This document shows positions 1-15,500 of a stretch of DNA of 64,000 bases, piece after piece. A program made the translations under genes and the position numbers. Below the pieces are notes generated by a model. That model saw only the letters and a list, made by a program, of their open reading frames with translations, had not been told where the DNA came from and ran no database searches. How positions within the stretch are numbered: the first letter of the stretch is position 1; each line of letters begins with the position of its first letter. This DNA comes from Zerene cesonia (taxonomy: Eukaryota; Arthropoda; Insecta; Lepidoptera; Pieridae), in assembly GCF_012273895.1 (NCBI RefSeq), contig NC_052122.1, positions 2,542,001 through 2,606,000 on the forward strand, read 5' to 3'.

Positions 1-466
1 ATGAAATAGGGGCAATTCTTTACGAGCACCGTGTAAAGAGTCTGTAGATCACTTTGAGCTGTGATTTGACTATCCCATTGTGGGAATATTTTTTATAGCG
101 ATGCGGAATCGATTACAGTGGATGCGTATTAATATGGTACTTATAAGTTTCGTTGTATCATTTCCCTTGTTCTATCTGTGTATATATCCAAGATCTGAGA
201 TAATGATGATGACATCTACATGGAAAAAATTAATATTCACAAAAATCAAGTAGGTATATAAAAATTAATATTCATAAAAACAAACCTGCGGTATTAAACA
301 ACCACCCAAATTTTTCACGATGTGGACTCAATTCCTAAAAAAAAACCAAGCAACAACAACCAAGTGTTTTTAATTACGACGCGGAATTTAAAACAATGTT
401 ACTCATCATTACACACAAGAATTTAATTAGCGTAAAACGTTATGTAATAAGATAATTTTGTTACAG

Positions 467-561
467 AAATATGCGAAGATCCGGAATTCCCGCGGCCATA
501 CATGATGAAACGGGCGGACCCGCACGAGAGCTTCTATGCTGCCACAGATATTATTCACCAT
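467..561 (+). CDS. Ddr: Ddr exon: cytoplasmic juxtamembrane segment
   Basis: Acceptor ttacag and donor gtaagt bound 95 nt that read EICEDPEFPRPYMMK...FYAATDIIHH. The YAATDII motif corresponds to the DDR juxtamembrane tyrosine segment. The exon starts with two bases of a split codon and ends in phase 0. Everything upstream (1-466) is intron. Confidence 0.8.
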
Positions 562-3500
562 GTAAGTGATATTTCTTTATGTGATAAAATGTAGACAGGA
601 TATTCGGGTCGTCAGCAAAAGCAGCCGTGGTACATTTACTCGTTTATAGTAACAAATCGGATCATTTGTTACGTATTGTGATGTATCCGTTCGAGGAATT
701 CGAAAATATTAATGTGGGTATATAAACAGCCTATGTCGTTAATATCGTTAAGCAAACACATTATATAGCAAAATAATGTTTATTTAGAATAGCATTTAAG
801 TGTGAGTTGTTTTCGTATAATTTCAAATAATAGTTCTGTAAATTGTTGTCAATTTACCTACTACTTTTTTAGAAGTAAGTAATGTAGATTTTAAAACCGA
901 GACTAAATGATTATACAATCAAAAATGATACGGGAACTTCGAATTAAAACAAACTCAAAATTGAAGAATAATGTAATATGTAGTAGGATATTGAATTCTA
1001 TTTACTGTGACAGACATTTATTCGGGAACGGTATATGAGTGACAAGTTGGTGACAAGACGTACCTATATTTAACGTATGACCTAACTCAAATTGTTTTTC
1101 GTCATTATATTAACGATTAGAAGAGCCACAAATATATTTCCTACATTAAGCTATCTTGTAGTTTGTGCGTATGTGAACTCTTCCTTAAAGGCTGGACCAA
1201 TTTGAATTAATAGTATCCGTATACTATCCATTAGGTACTTCATTCATACTGTTTTCCAGCTCCAAACCATCTAACTTTGTTTATAAGGTATTCCAAGAAT
1301 TTACAGAGTTCGTCTCAAAGTGCTGATAGATGCCATTAGGTGATTACTCGTTAGAACACTGCATGCCCAATATTACCACTACCAAGTACTTCTAAGAGTT
1401 GGTGATAGCTTAAACTAGGGAAGCAGAATAATAATGTTTTATCATTATCTTACGAATATGTATTATTGCTTGCGGATGTGCTTTTGCTGTTCTTAAAATC
1501 AAAGTCTAATCTTTCCTGATTTAAGAGTTGTCCACACTTGTATTTATAAATATTCCATAACACCAAAACGTATTATAATATTTTAAATGGTTGCACATAA
1601 GCCTTTTAGTCACTGAAGAAAAACGGCAAATAGTCCGAAAATTATTCTTAAAGCGTACATAAAATTAAAGTAAATTATGTAAAGGAAAGAACAATTACAT
1701 AATATAGAAGCTGGTTCATTATCCAGACGATTTCTGCTTAAACACACGGACTTGGTATATGATATCAATTAAAATTTTAATCGCGTTTTTTTGCAATCAA
1801 TCCGCACTCGGTTCATCTGCTATAAACTGATATAATGAGGATTTCTCTTTTGAACGGTTTGTTTCAACTTTTACCATTTATAATTACGCACAATGTATTT
1901 TTACTTTAACAAGACACGCTTGCGTGTACTGACTTTTACATAAATGTAACAGATTTTAGTATAGATATAGTAGATATATTTAATTAATGACTTATACAGA
2001 CCTTAATAACTAATGTTAGATGTGAATCTAATTCATTATTGGGACTTCTATGATACGGTTACAAAAATTGCTTTCATTTATGTGGACTGATATTTACTCC
2101 TCACAAGAACTACTGAATTAAAGCTGCTATCAAACTATATTCAGGCTGATGAAAAGGCTACTTACTGAACAGAGCATATGAAATTAACACTACATTAGCA
2201 ATTTATCAAACAACTATTTGTAAAGTCATAAATAATAAAATTAATCTACAATAAAGACATTCCTCACAATTTACACAGAGCAACTATTTACATTACAGTT
2301 ACGGTACACGGTATTAATTAATCTATCTCGCAACTAATCAAAATATCAATTAAATGTCTAATTATGATCCGTTAATAATTCAAAGATTGACTGGAGTGTA
2401 GAATTGATTGAAAGCTATTGGTTTATGATTATTGGTCCTAGACCACTTGTGATGCAGATCAGCATAGTATTTATTCTATGTTATCCGTTTTCCATGTCCT
2501 ATTATTATAAAAAATCTTCTCATAATTATTCAATCATAAAGGCTTCGTTCACATGTAAGTCAATAGAATTCAAAATTATTTTATATATTTAGCCGACTGT
2601 AAAAAAGGAAGGGTTGAAGGGAGGAGAGGTATTCAATTCGATTTTTTTTTTCACCTTATAGCTTTTACTGTATGAATGTTGATGATTATTTTTTTATTTG
2701 AAAGTTTGTGCCTTTGGTGTGGTCTCATTATTATATAGGACAATTAGAAGGCGATTTAGTTTATTGTTACAAAATAATATTTCACATATTTTTCGTTTAC
2801 TTGTGGTTTGATCTCTATATTAGCACATCGTGCCACTACGATACGATTCATCCTGTTATTTTATTGGAGACGTAAAATCAGCTAAAAGTTTCACGTTCAC
2901 GCCGTACAAAAGCAAATTTATTATTTTACCATTTCATGTACATACACAGAGATTTTAGTAATAATATAATATGAAGAAAACTAAATTGTCTTACTATCTG
3001 CAGACATCGCCCGTGCGAAGTTTTCATTTAACTCCCAAGTCCCGTTTTTCTCAAGTCTTGTACAATATAATCTGAAGTGACAAGATTATCTCTGGATTTA
3101 AAATGTTTATGTAGTATTTTCTCTTGTTTTGTATAAAACGAAGCTAATAATAAACCGAAGAATGTTCATTTTAAAACAATAGACTTAAAATTACAAACTT
3201 GAACATTCTATTGTAGAATTTAGAGATATTATATTACATAATACTTTTGAAAATCCAATTTTTACTACTACTATCTAAATATGTAACAAGTATCTATACA
3301 AGTTCACCCTTTTTAAACTTATATAATACAAGATTGGTTAGAGAATCATAATAATATACAACAAACTTTTCACACTAATATTCAACATCCCACTTTAATT
3401 TAATCACACATATACACCAAGCAGCGGGTTGAATTTTGGTACAAAGGAAGTTAAGCGATAGTCATTATGGTTGGACATTATCAAAGACCACCTCGTATAT

Positions 3501-6500
3501 ATTATACACGTATAGATAGACATGAGCTGAGCTGATAGCATAGCAAAATAGAACGGTCTCTGACATATTCCCAATCTCTTCAATATTAACAAATATCGAT
3601 GTCCGCCCCACACGGGAGATTAATCCGCTTTTGACTTATACCTACGTTTCAAATTATGTGAGAACATTCATCGTATATCTAACACATGCATTTATTTATT
3701 GCGAATGTATTGCAAACGTGATATTGATAACAATGAAACTAGATATTGGGATCTTGAGCCTCCTTTCTCATGGTATATGTATCTAGGATTAGATGTTTAC
3801 TTCCCAGATGCAGCGTATCTCAAAACATACCACAGTATATTCCACGTGAATGTGCTTGTACATTCTGTATAGGGAACATATTACTATGCCTAATCTATTT
3901 TAAATCTAGTTTATTTTTTTGTAACTCACAGAGATATTAATATGTTTATAATCTGGCGATTTACTTAAAAAAGTTAATAATTATATAAGTCTTTAAATGT
4001 CTTCATACTCCTATATAAAGGGCAACATCGTTTTAAAAATAAAATCTGGTTGCCAACTTAATAAACATTCTTAGTTTCTTACTTTCTTTGCAATTTTTAT
4101 CGGCAAATCGTGCCGGTTGCGAAGTTATAACACAATTAACGACTACATTTCAGATCGAAACGCGCACAAAATTAAAAAGATAACTTTTGCGTTCAGGTAT
4201 GGATACTTTTATTTCTGTGAACTCAGTTCGGTTTAAATTGTCACAATAGTTCGACTTTTAAAGCTTTCCCGTGTTTTCTTTAATCCAGTTAACTAAACAG
4301 TTAACTATTTCCGTTCATAAATAAATTTTCATAACAGCAAAGGTGTGCTGCGCGCATTCAGAAACCTAGACAAAAAAAACTTAAAATGTTCGTAGTGTGC
4401 GTGTACTAAAATGTTTTATGGAAATGGATTTTATTGTGAAGTGTGTGTGATGAAAGGCGTTGCCAAATAATAAATAAAAAACGAAAGTACTGCAATGGAA
4501 CATTCAGAAGAGTGTTTGTCACATGCCGGCGCTCGACGTTCACAGCTAAATACATGGTTTTGAGACCAATTGATATAAATATCGTAAGTTAAATAAATTG
4601 GTACGCGATAAAACAAAATCAATTGACACTAAAACTTATCACATGTATGGCCGGTTATATGAAACCGAATCTTAAAAATGATGACCCATTTCATAGACCA
4701 TTTACTATTCATTTGTAAACAGCGCAGCCGATAGAAATACTGGCGTTTTACTTTATGAAGGGCAGGTTGATTTCCCGTAGGATCCGCGTCCGGACGCCAA
4801 ACAAGCCAATTGGTGGTTAATATATAATGAGCGCTGTTGTTCGCCGTATTTATCCCGTTTATATTTTTGGGTCACGTTCAAATTTAAAGAAGTTTAATTC
4901 ATATGAAGCTATGTATTAGTTCTGCATGTCCAGTTTGTATCATAACTCTAGAGCTTTTTTATGTTCGCAACGGAGCTGGTGGTTAGATTTAGTTAGGTTT
5001 AACTTAGGTTTAGGACGGGAATATATATCTTATACCTTTAAACGAGCAATTCTTGTATATATATATATAATTGGAATCTCGGAATCGGCTCCAACGAGCT
5101 AGGAATTTTTTTTAGAAAATGTCATATTCGTGTTTTTTTCCTGACATCTATTAGTGAAAAATAATACTATTTTGCTTCGTAGATAGCTGGACAACTGAAA
5201 TAACATATAGGCACTTTTTATACCGATATTCCTACGGGATACGGACTTACGCGGTTTCAACCGCGGGTCACAGCTAGTATTTCCTAATAAGACGAAAAAA
5301 GATGAATAATAAAACTATATATATATTTTATTTTTATAAGCCTGTATCTCTACAAGCAAAATGAATTTAAATGTTACTATTTACGAATCCATATTTGTAC
5401 TGTGTTACTGTAACTTTTTCAACGTCTTAAAACGTTTGCAGGTAGATCAAACCATATTAATACTTCCTATTATAGCCACTTATTATGACGCATCAGTGAA
5501 AGTTACTAAAACCTCGTCTACGCTGCAAACAATAGGCTGTTTTTCTTTACGATACTTTCAAATAACCTAAGGGAGCGAAACGATTCATCCAGGCATTCAG
5601 TACGTTATCACAATAGGTGAACCGTACCTTCATGAATAGAACGTGGACACACAGGGCGCCGTAAGCTGCCCTGTGATGACAGCTCAAACAAGGGTAACGC
5701 GAGTTAACAGCCCCTTAATTGAGATTTCCAAACCAAACGCTTCATGTTCGATTACTGATCCCGCCATTGTTGGACATCATTTCGTCTGTCCGCTCCGATT
5801 CTGCGGACAGATATTACACTCTGTTATTACCGGAATTGAATTTCCATTCGTTATTTACACTTCACGGTGTCAAATAAAGTGTTTGCTTTGGATGTAGAGC
5901 GCGTGCAGTCGCTTGGTGCTTTCGACCGGAATGTTTTATTGTGCATAGTATTTTGTTGGATTTTTGAAAATTGTGTGACAATAGAGAGGATGGTGACGGC
6001 GCTGATGCACTAAGTTAAATACTTTCGTTGATTTGAAAAGGTCTTATACTAGTTTTTTTTAAAGCTTTCTTTCAATGCATTACATGTAGAATACATTATA
6101 GAAAAAGTATTCGTCTCTGACAAATAAATCTGCTTTAAAAATATTAAGTAGAACACACTATATTTTAATACAGCGAAAAATATTCATGAAATAAATTTTC
6201 TTCTTTTTCTCCTTTTTCTTCATCTTAATGGATCACTTTTATAATTGAAATAGTTTCGACTGCATCTTCAGATGAATTCTCAACTTTGATTAATTAATTT
6301 GTTAGGGTAATTAAAAAAAACAGCAAGTTACACCGTATGAACAATACCGCTTCATAAGCAACTAAAAAGCAAAGAAACAACGCATATCGTTTTATCGTTT
6401 CAACTTCGAAACCTGTTTAATAAAAGTCCCAACGCCAATTAATTAGCTGAAATTAGATCCCATACAAAGCATATTGGAAACAAAAGTCCTATGGCATTCA

Positions 6501-9500
6501 AATCTAATTCACTATGCAGCAGAAGTGTATTAGCATTCGATTGACAATACCGGCGAATCGTGTATCAAACGGATCGGATATTGTACCCTCCAGCCAGAGT
6601 TTACGGGCATTCACATCTACACTAATTATACAGATCATACGTTCGGTACCAGCAAAACCGAAATTCGATTGTGTTTCGGCTTCGCACCAATCCTTCTCAA
6701 TAGCTAGTATAGACTTTCTTTACATATTCATACGATACCGGAAGCCTGATCTTGTATGAAGGCTTAATTCTCTTGAAGGTTTCCACGTGAAGTGATCAAT
6801 TATTTCACATCATTTATATACGTTAAAGTTAAAGTAATACAATTAATTTTATAAACACAAAAGTTTGTTAGAATGTGTCATTGTGAAGACGTAGGATCAA
6901 TATAATACAATCCGGTATAATCGATCCTAGCTAGATCGTTTTGTAGCCCAAGAGACCGATGAAGTTCCTGCAAACTGTATTTCAGTTTCACATTTTCTTC
7001 ACATTCATTTAAACAGGAATTATTCGCCTATCGCCTTTAATTAATACAGTAAATAAAGATGATATATTACACCATCAAGCTCATTTATAACTCATCATTT
7101 CTGAGAGAGACATGCATGAATTCACGGTGTCAAATCCTATTGAGTCTGGCGTTTGTATCTTGATAGATAAACTGATTAGGTAATGTGTTACAATTATGGT
7201 AATGGCTTGAGGCGCTCACTGCGATGGTGATACTAAGTCTACTGCCAGTATATTATGTAGTTCTAGTATATAACGAACGACTACAGAATTGTAAGTGCGA
7301 CAGTATCGTTCATTACAGTTGATTAATTAACTATTTTAATTTCTTTAAAAGGAGTCGAACCAGAATTTTGTTTTTAAAATGTTCCAATTAAAATGTGGAC
7401 AATAAATAAAGAAAAGAAATCTTTACGTTTTTACGATAAAAAATCCATACCTTTTATAAAGACGTCCTACAAAAATAATGCCCTTACAAAGGCACGATTT
7501 TTCATTTTCTATAATTGAAGTGGTATTATAAAAGCTAGCTTAAATTTAATAACACAATGGCAAGTCATTTTATATTTCTTTCAAGAATCAATAATACACA
7601 ATAGATTCTTTATTGGCGGAAGAATTAAATCGCTAGAGTGCAGAATTTCATTGAGAGTTATGAAAGCAAGAAGCACTTTTATAAATAATTCATAAATGTT
7701 TCCCGTTTACCTTTTTAGTTCCAATTTCGTAAATGGACACGTTTCGAATATAAGCTAAGGTTAACCTTTACAATATGCATGGTTCATATGCAATCGTATC
7801 CCACTGGATCGTAAAGCCATAGGTATTTATCTCTCAGCATCCATTTATTATAGGAAAACTCTCTCATTGGTAAGAAATAGTGGAAACTCTCCAATATGTT
7901 GAGTATGTTTACATGTTCTAATCAAGGAATAAAAACACTTTCCTAGGATGCGAAAATTCTACACATGCTATTTTACTTCTGCACTGAAGATTCGTCAGAA
8001 TTTTGTCAAAGTTGTCGGAAAATCAGCTTCATTAAAGTTTCATTTGAGTTGCCATGCACTCTTATAAAATCTTTGGATATATAACTCGGTGTATACACTA
8101 ACTACTCAAAACTATTAGCTATAAAGCTTGATATTCGAATTTAGTTAAAGTTAAGCAATTCTATACAGAAGCACGATATGCGTTAACCATAGCAACATAT
8201 CTGATTTTGGTTGATCAAAGTCTACAATACCTACTGCCATTGTGTAGAGGAAATTGGCAGGAAGGAGCTTAATCTATACGTCGCCGGTTACACCTAGTAA
8301 TTAATTAATCTTCAGATAGGTATTTCATAAAGGAAACATCATTAATCAAATCTTATACCATTAAATAGACAGGATGTCCATTGTCCACCCTTTCCTTTTT
8401 TTATTCTTTTAAAAAATAACGCAACAGTAGTCCATTACGTTCGGATGAGAATTGACTTTTACATTTCAAAGTATTAGCTTCAAAACGCATGTTAGTCAAG
8501 GGATCACTTAAAAGATCATTATTATATACATTTCGTTGCAAACTGGGTTAAATTTGTACTTGTAAAGCTGTGGGATGAGGTCACAGTTAAGAGACGTTAG
8601 TTACACCCCACTAGATCTAACGCTAAATTGTTCTGACGCTATTGTTCTATATAATAGTACTTCTATTGAATTTTGGGCAAAGATTAATCTTATAAAGGAG
8701 AAGATAGATTTATTGCTTTGTGTAGAAACGAATGATTGACCAGTTTGCCGTAGTGTATATATATTTTTGAATACTTGACTTTGTTTTGAGTTTCGATATA
8801 ATTAAAACAAATTCAAATATTCTACTTAAATATTAAAGGCAACATAAACAAATAGAATCGATTCAACGACTTTATAATATGTTTTAAGCAATAACGATCA
8901 TTTTTAAATATGAGGCCAAATAAAATAGATAGTTTAGCAAAAAGGATTTCAACGTTCAATGTTTTTCAAGCGATATTTGTTATGTGTTATGAATAGTGAA
9001 TGGATAGACAAAGGTCATTGACGTTCCTATTCGTAGTTGGATCATATATTACTTAAGCAACAATTAAAATTCAAGAGTCCAACCTACTTTGTCCAACTTA
9101 TTTTGAGTTGATATCAGAAATCTTAATACTTTCGATACAGACAAAAAGATGTTTAGGTAACTGCGATCATTTATTTTAAATATGCTTAGCTGAAGATTGA
9201 TATTCGTCTCAAACAATAAATCACTTCAAATTTCAAGAACAGTTAGAAATTTTCCACATTAATAATTAAAGCAATTATGTCATGCTTTAATCTTCATGTA
9301 ATATCACCCCATCAACCCATCGCTCGTTAAACAAATAAACGCCACATCTATCACTAATAATTATCAAGCTAACAAATTTAGTCTGCAAATCGACATAATA
9401 GAACTGACATCCGAAGCGAAGAAACTAATCGCTTGCACAAACAACGCCCGATTAAGAGGCGACAGGAAATAAAACAAAAAAATAATACAGTCTGCGGATG

Positions 9501-12500
9501 GGCCGCAATTTTGTCTCTTTCTGCCTTGTCTTTATCATTCAAAACCTAAGTAATCGCAATTATAAGTATATGTACGATTAAACTATTAATACCTTATATA
9601 TAAAATTCTCGTGTCACAATGTTAATCTCTATACACCTCCGAAACGGCTTGACCGATTCCTCTGAAATTTGGTAAGCATATTGGGTAGGTCTGAGAATCG
9701 GCTAACATCTATTTTTCATACCACTAAACGATAAGAGTAAGGCAGAACAGCGTTTGCCGGCTGCAGCTAGTAATCATATATAAAAAACCATATCCACTAA
9801 AAATAACTCACTACTCATAATAAATAGTCATCAATATTTAATTTCGGTTTTCGTATTTAAATTAAGTTTTCAAAACACATTGCACTTATTACTTTGATTT
9901 ATAAAAAATTCAAATCAAAATCAAACGACACTTTTATACGATAATTAACCCGATCAAAACAGCGGCTCTATGAAACCGGCATTTGTGCCAAAGAATTTTA
10001 TCGTCATATTCGAAAAAATAGTTGGCTTTAAATAAAATTCTTCATAGTCCAATAGCATTCCCCGCCAAAATAAAAAGATCTAAAACACATTTACATCGGA
10101 TATCGCATCGGATGAGAGATTTATAGTGAAACAAAAAAAACGAACCGTCAAAACAGAAAGAATTGAAGGGGCGGCCGGAACATGCAGGCATTTTTCAATT
10201 CAAACGAAGCCGGGCACCGGTAATCGAAACATATTACCGTGTTCCCTTTCCTTTTAAATCAAATGAAACGGAAACTTCCGATGAACTTATTAATCTAATG
10301 ATTGATTTACCTTTAAAAATAAAGTAACACGTATATATGAATAACCTGAAGTAATTTGTTGTACAATCTTTATCAATTATAATTTATAATGATAAGAAAA
10401 ATGGAAGGAAATTTACGAAAATAAGTGAATAATAAAATTACTATGCCATTGTATAATTTACGCCTATTCCTTATTTAATATCCTCAAAGTTCACACCTCC
10501 ATTAAAACAAAATTAATCTTAATAATATATAGATATTAATCTTAATAATATAAGAAGATACATTTAGAAATTAAAAACATTTTAACGAATAAATCGCGTT
10601 TAAAATCCGTTAAAAAGTTTTTTATTTCTAAATGTATAATAATCGCGTAAAATCAAACACAAGAAAAGAAGATACATTATAAAAATATGACATTTACTGT
10701 ACCTATATGAAAATAATATAAATTTACATTAAACGTAAAAGAACATATTGTGTGATACTACAAAATATTACCTCTCGTAAATACTGAAGATTATGTCAGT
10801 GTCACAAACATCATTCCTACGTTTCAACATGGTTTCAACAGCCTAGCACACTGGCTCAAGAGGCTTACTTATATCGATGCAACAGCTGTCTTCGACATGA
10901 CACTGAGTCGTAAACTGAACATTTTACAGCTTGACGCAGATTGGTTATCCAATATCCTAGTGCTCTTATAATGGAGTGGAACAAAATTAATCAATTTTCT
11001 TTTATATTCCTTTGAGTGTCTTGAAAATTGCTTTGGAGAGCAGATAAAGGTACTTATTTAAGTATTCTATCGTCTAAGTACTTATCTTATGAAGAAGTAA
11101 AGAAATATTGAAAAATTATGTTTTTCCTGTCATTGAGATACAATTTATTCCAAATGTGTCAATATTCACTGAACAGTAGATTTCTTTAGAGACATAATTA
11201 TTCCAAGTAAATACATGGTAGATGTTGTATTTAAAACAAAAACAGAAAATGTTTAATCCAAGTGCGTCCATTGATATCACGTTTTATTGTAAAATGCTAA
11301 CGAAAACGTGCAATGTCGACGCGACGGTTGTATTTCCATTAAATAATAAGTATACCTCGAACACAATAAATATACAGAATTTAATAACTTTGATAAATTT
11401 AATAACTTTGATAAATTTCTCTGAAACAGTTTTATTACAGGAACAAAAATGAAATTTAACAATGTCTCCATATAGATATTGGATATAATTATAAAAAAAA
11501 TGCAAAATCGAAAATCTTGCAATACACGAAAAATTTTAATTAAATCGGAACTTCTATTAATCGGATCGTTACTCCCGTCTTGGTGCGCAGAGCAATACAT
11601 TATAATCTGTTTCCGTGCAAAGTTTACTGATTTGTCGATTCAATGGATTTATTATTTCTCCATCGAATTATCGAATACATTGGTAAAGTATATGCCAGCA
11701 ACTTTATGACAATTATAATCTAAATTAAGCATAATGTTCAATCAAATCCTGATGTTTATAGCGACAATAAGTCGTGTTTAGTTACAATTGAACAAGATCT
11801 CCAATCGAGTGAGACACAGAAGCAATTTCGCTAACAATAAACATTGTAATTAGTTTGACAATATGGCCAACCGCATACATAACAATGATCTAATTTGAGC
11901 TATACACTGGCTGTTTTCGTAACGTGATTACTTGAATTTATTGCTTCATCAAACTATTTAATGAAACGGGTTAAATTAACAATATTATTTGGAATCCATA
12001 GTCCATATTTGGTTAAACGATAAACCATTATTAGAAATTACAGGTACACCTACCTGCTCGCTTAATTGAAATCATAGACAATATAACAACTGTATATTTA
12101 CAGCTAATTATTTTGTATGGATGCTAAGCATGATAATAATGGCATAGATGCATATACATATATCGATTGTAAGAAGAATGATCTGTATGTAGAAAGTGTG
12201 GATAGTATTAAGTTTACGATAGATACTAAACCCAAATAAGATACATTACTTTGTAAGTATTGTAAGGAGTGCAACAAAGTAGAGAAGATATCTCGTGTTG
12301 TATAATCGTCAACCTTTATGATGCCACATAATCACACTTTTATTTACCTTTTAATTTTTTATATATCCTTCTGAATTACAAAATCATTTTGATATGGATT
12401 TCTCTATTAACACAATCAATATTATACCGATTGTACGAAATATCGACTCTCTCCACTTTTTCATCTGCAATACAAACACAACAAGCAAAACTTCTTAATA

Positions 12501-15500
12501 TTACAATATTGTTTTAAATTACATTTAAAAGTTATTAAAATATTAATTAAAACTGTATTATGGAATTGCGATCCGACAGGTGCTGTTATAAATATTCATT
12601 CGTTAGCTACACCTGTGCTCCGCGAAGGCTGCATCTCAAGAGAGTACAATGAACTCTTTAAAACATAATATTACACCCTCCCACCTTTGTCCTCTTTAGA
12701 AAATTAACTCCACGAATGGTTTTAATTTAAAGCAGTCAAATCACCTCTTGTAATTAGAAGCCTGAATACATGCAATGAATGCACACAATTCTTCATTGTC
12801 TAAACTTGAAGCGATTATATCTTAAATTAAAATATTAGATTGGTGTATCTCGTATTCAATATATTAACGTTAAACTATTCCAATTATAGTCTCTGTTGAT
12901 ACGTTTCAACTGAACATTCATAGCATATTGCATCCAGAATTATTTATGTATTTATTTTACGTATATATTCAAAGACTTATATTGCTTATTCGTTGTTAGA
13001 AAAGTTATTTTTGTTTGTTACTTCAGACTTATATTAATACAATCTTCTATAGCTTAGCTTAGACAAATATATTCTGAGTACATGCAACAACTATAACTTT
13101 GACAATAATTTCTTTAGATTCCTCCTCCATAAATATATCTTTATACGGGTATACTTTGTAAGTGAATCCACTCGGAATATAAAATCTTCGAAAAAAGGTA
13201 AAATCTCATAAATATTCTAACAGCACTATCACACAGAATTTTACTTGCTCAGCGGTAATATATGTTAAGTTCTACAATTTCGTGGGGAACTATTTTAAAA
13301 ACGGCGAAGAGGAATTTTGACTTGATGAGCATGGGTTCCGGTAATGGCTGTACTAAATCACCTAAAAAATTTTGGTGTTTATGAATCCTGATCTTATCGT
13401 CACTGGCAATTATCAGTAAGAGTGAAAAAAAGCAACAAAACATTGACTAAATCAGAATATAACCTAATCTCTATCTAAAACTTTTGAACATGTTAATTAC
13501 GTTATATTACCATGAGCTAAATTAAAATATCATTTTGCAGGCTAATTTCGCGTAAAAAACGTTACACAAACGCGACATATTTACAATTTTCCACGGTTCA
13601 CTAAAAGGACGCCGTTAACGAGACGATCATAAATTTATTCTACGGACTTTGTCACTTACAAAAACGCGAATAACATTGGTGAGGCGGTACGCTGGTGTGG
13701 CGCGGCCCCAGGTGCTACCAAACCCTGTTCCCATTTCTCAAAGTGAATCCACGCTACTTCTCGTATTTTATAATGACACGGGGAGCTCAAACGACGTATG
13801 CTCGCTGCCCACTCAGGAATTGTTTATGGTCCAACCATTTCTTACGCGAATCACTTGAAAATGAAACATAAAGGCGTCAAGAGTAATACAAAAAATTGTC
13901 TTGTGTTCTAATAAATTTTAGAGAACTCTCTCTTTGAATGTTTACTCTCCATATAAGGTAAACTCGGATTTATGGACTGTGATAAAATAGGTTGGTGAGT
14001 GAAAAATATTTGTTTAGGTTGTTGTGTAAAAAAAATGTTGGACGAAGCTAAAATAATAACAGACAATTATAATATTTATTTTTGGTTACTGTTCCGTCGT
14101 AATGGTTGCTTAGGCAATTTTTAATATGTCATAAAATAGGGTCACGTATAATGATTGCAAGGAGTAACTACATCAACTACACCATATTCTAGTATTTTCG
14201 TGACTTTCTTAAATTTTTAGGTCGTTTGTCGAGCTTTAATGAGCACAACATTCGTTTGCCCGACATTCAAAAGCACGCTAATGTATGCCAACCAAAACGA
14301 CGTCTTCTAAAGAACCGCAATTTTCCCTAATTATTACGATGAACGTCAGGAACTAGCCACATTTCATTGGTACATAATGAAATGAATAATAAGTAACAAA
14401 ACAAAAACATATTTTTTAATCATTATAACACAAAAACCAGTTCACTCATTGAGGAAAATAAAAAACAAAAAACTTTTATAAAATGTGGAGCGCACCATGT
14501 GTTTTCGACCGTCTTTTTTAATAAATTTTAAACAGTGTACTAAATTTAAACATAATATGACGTAACCGAAGTAATTAGTGCACCACTGGAGAGCATGTTT
14601 GAGGTTTTTCGGGCAATCTTAATTAATGCATTTTGCTCAAGAACACCTGAGCCTTGGTGGCGCTAAATTTTTAATTGCGTTGTAGTTGAGTGCACGGCTT
14701 CACTGCAAATGCACAATGTATATGATTTAATAGACACTAAGCACACACCACAAAAAGCTCCATGGCTTTTTCTTCTTCTTTTTTATACCAAATTTTAGAA
14801 AGAATATCTTAAATTGCCTCATGCACCTTAATTTGACTTAGGACACCATAACATACTAACATTGATCCCAAAAATGAGAAAAAGCTTTTTTAAACTCGGT
14901 TACTTATAAAAAATACAGAGCCAGTAGCACTTGTTCGTTTAAATATTCAGCATCCAGCGGAGGAGAGTTATTACTATAAACTATTTCATGTAACTTTCCT
15001 CGCATTTCTCAGGGGAACAGTTTATATGTGTTATCTGTTATTTTTTTCATATGTTTAATGGAGTTTTACTTAAATAATGGATGTGTCTGTGTTTGTATCT
15101 AATTTGAGTTTTATGGAACGGTCCATTTTTTGAAAGGTTGATTTTAATTGTATATTACAGCAATTTGTTTTTTAAATAAACTCATATAGAAGTATGAATG
15201 AATAAAGTATGTTTTATTTTTCAATTGTAACATGTTGTAAATTGAGATTTTGTAGCGTAAAAATAAGCATAATGAATTACTACTTAAATTTTAATGTATG
15301 AAATATTTTATTTGTGAGGACAGGTACTTGAAACAAAGAACTATAATATAGAACGTGTTTTCTTTATTACTACATTTAATATATTAAAAAAAATGTCATT
15401 TGGCCGTGTTTGTTGCCAAACTTCTCGAACGGCTGGACTGAATTTTATGAAATTTTGCATGTGTGCATATCGGGTGGATCTGAGATTCGACCAAAATCTA

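Noticed and set aside
4985..5020. TTAGG-like short repeats resembling the insect telomere motif
   Set aside because: Only a few degenerate copies (ttaggtttaacttaggttta), within an intron. Not a telomeric array.
5643..5897. 84-codon open frame in the first Ddr intron
   Set aside because: It has no domain, no splice partners and unconvincing codon use. I treat it as part of a GC-richer non-coding island.
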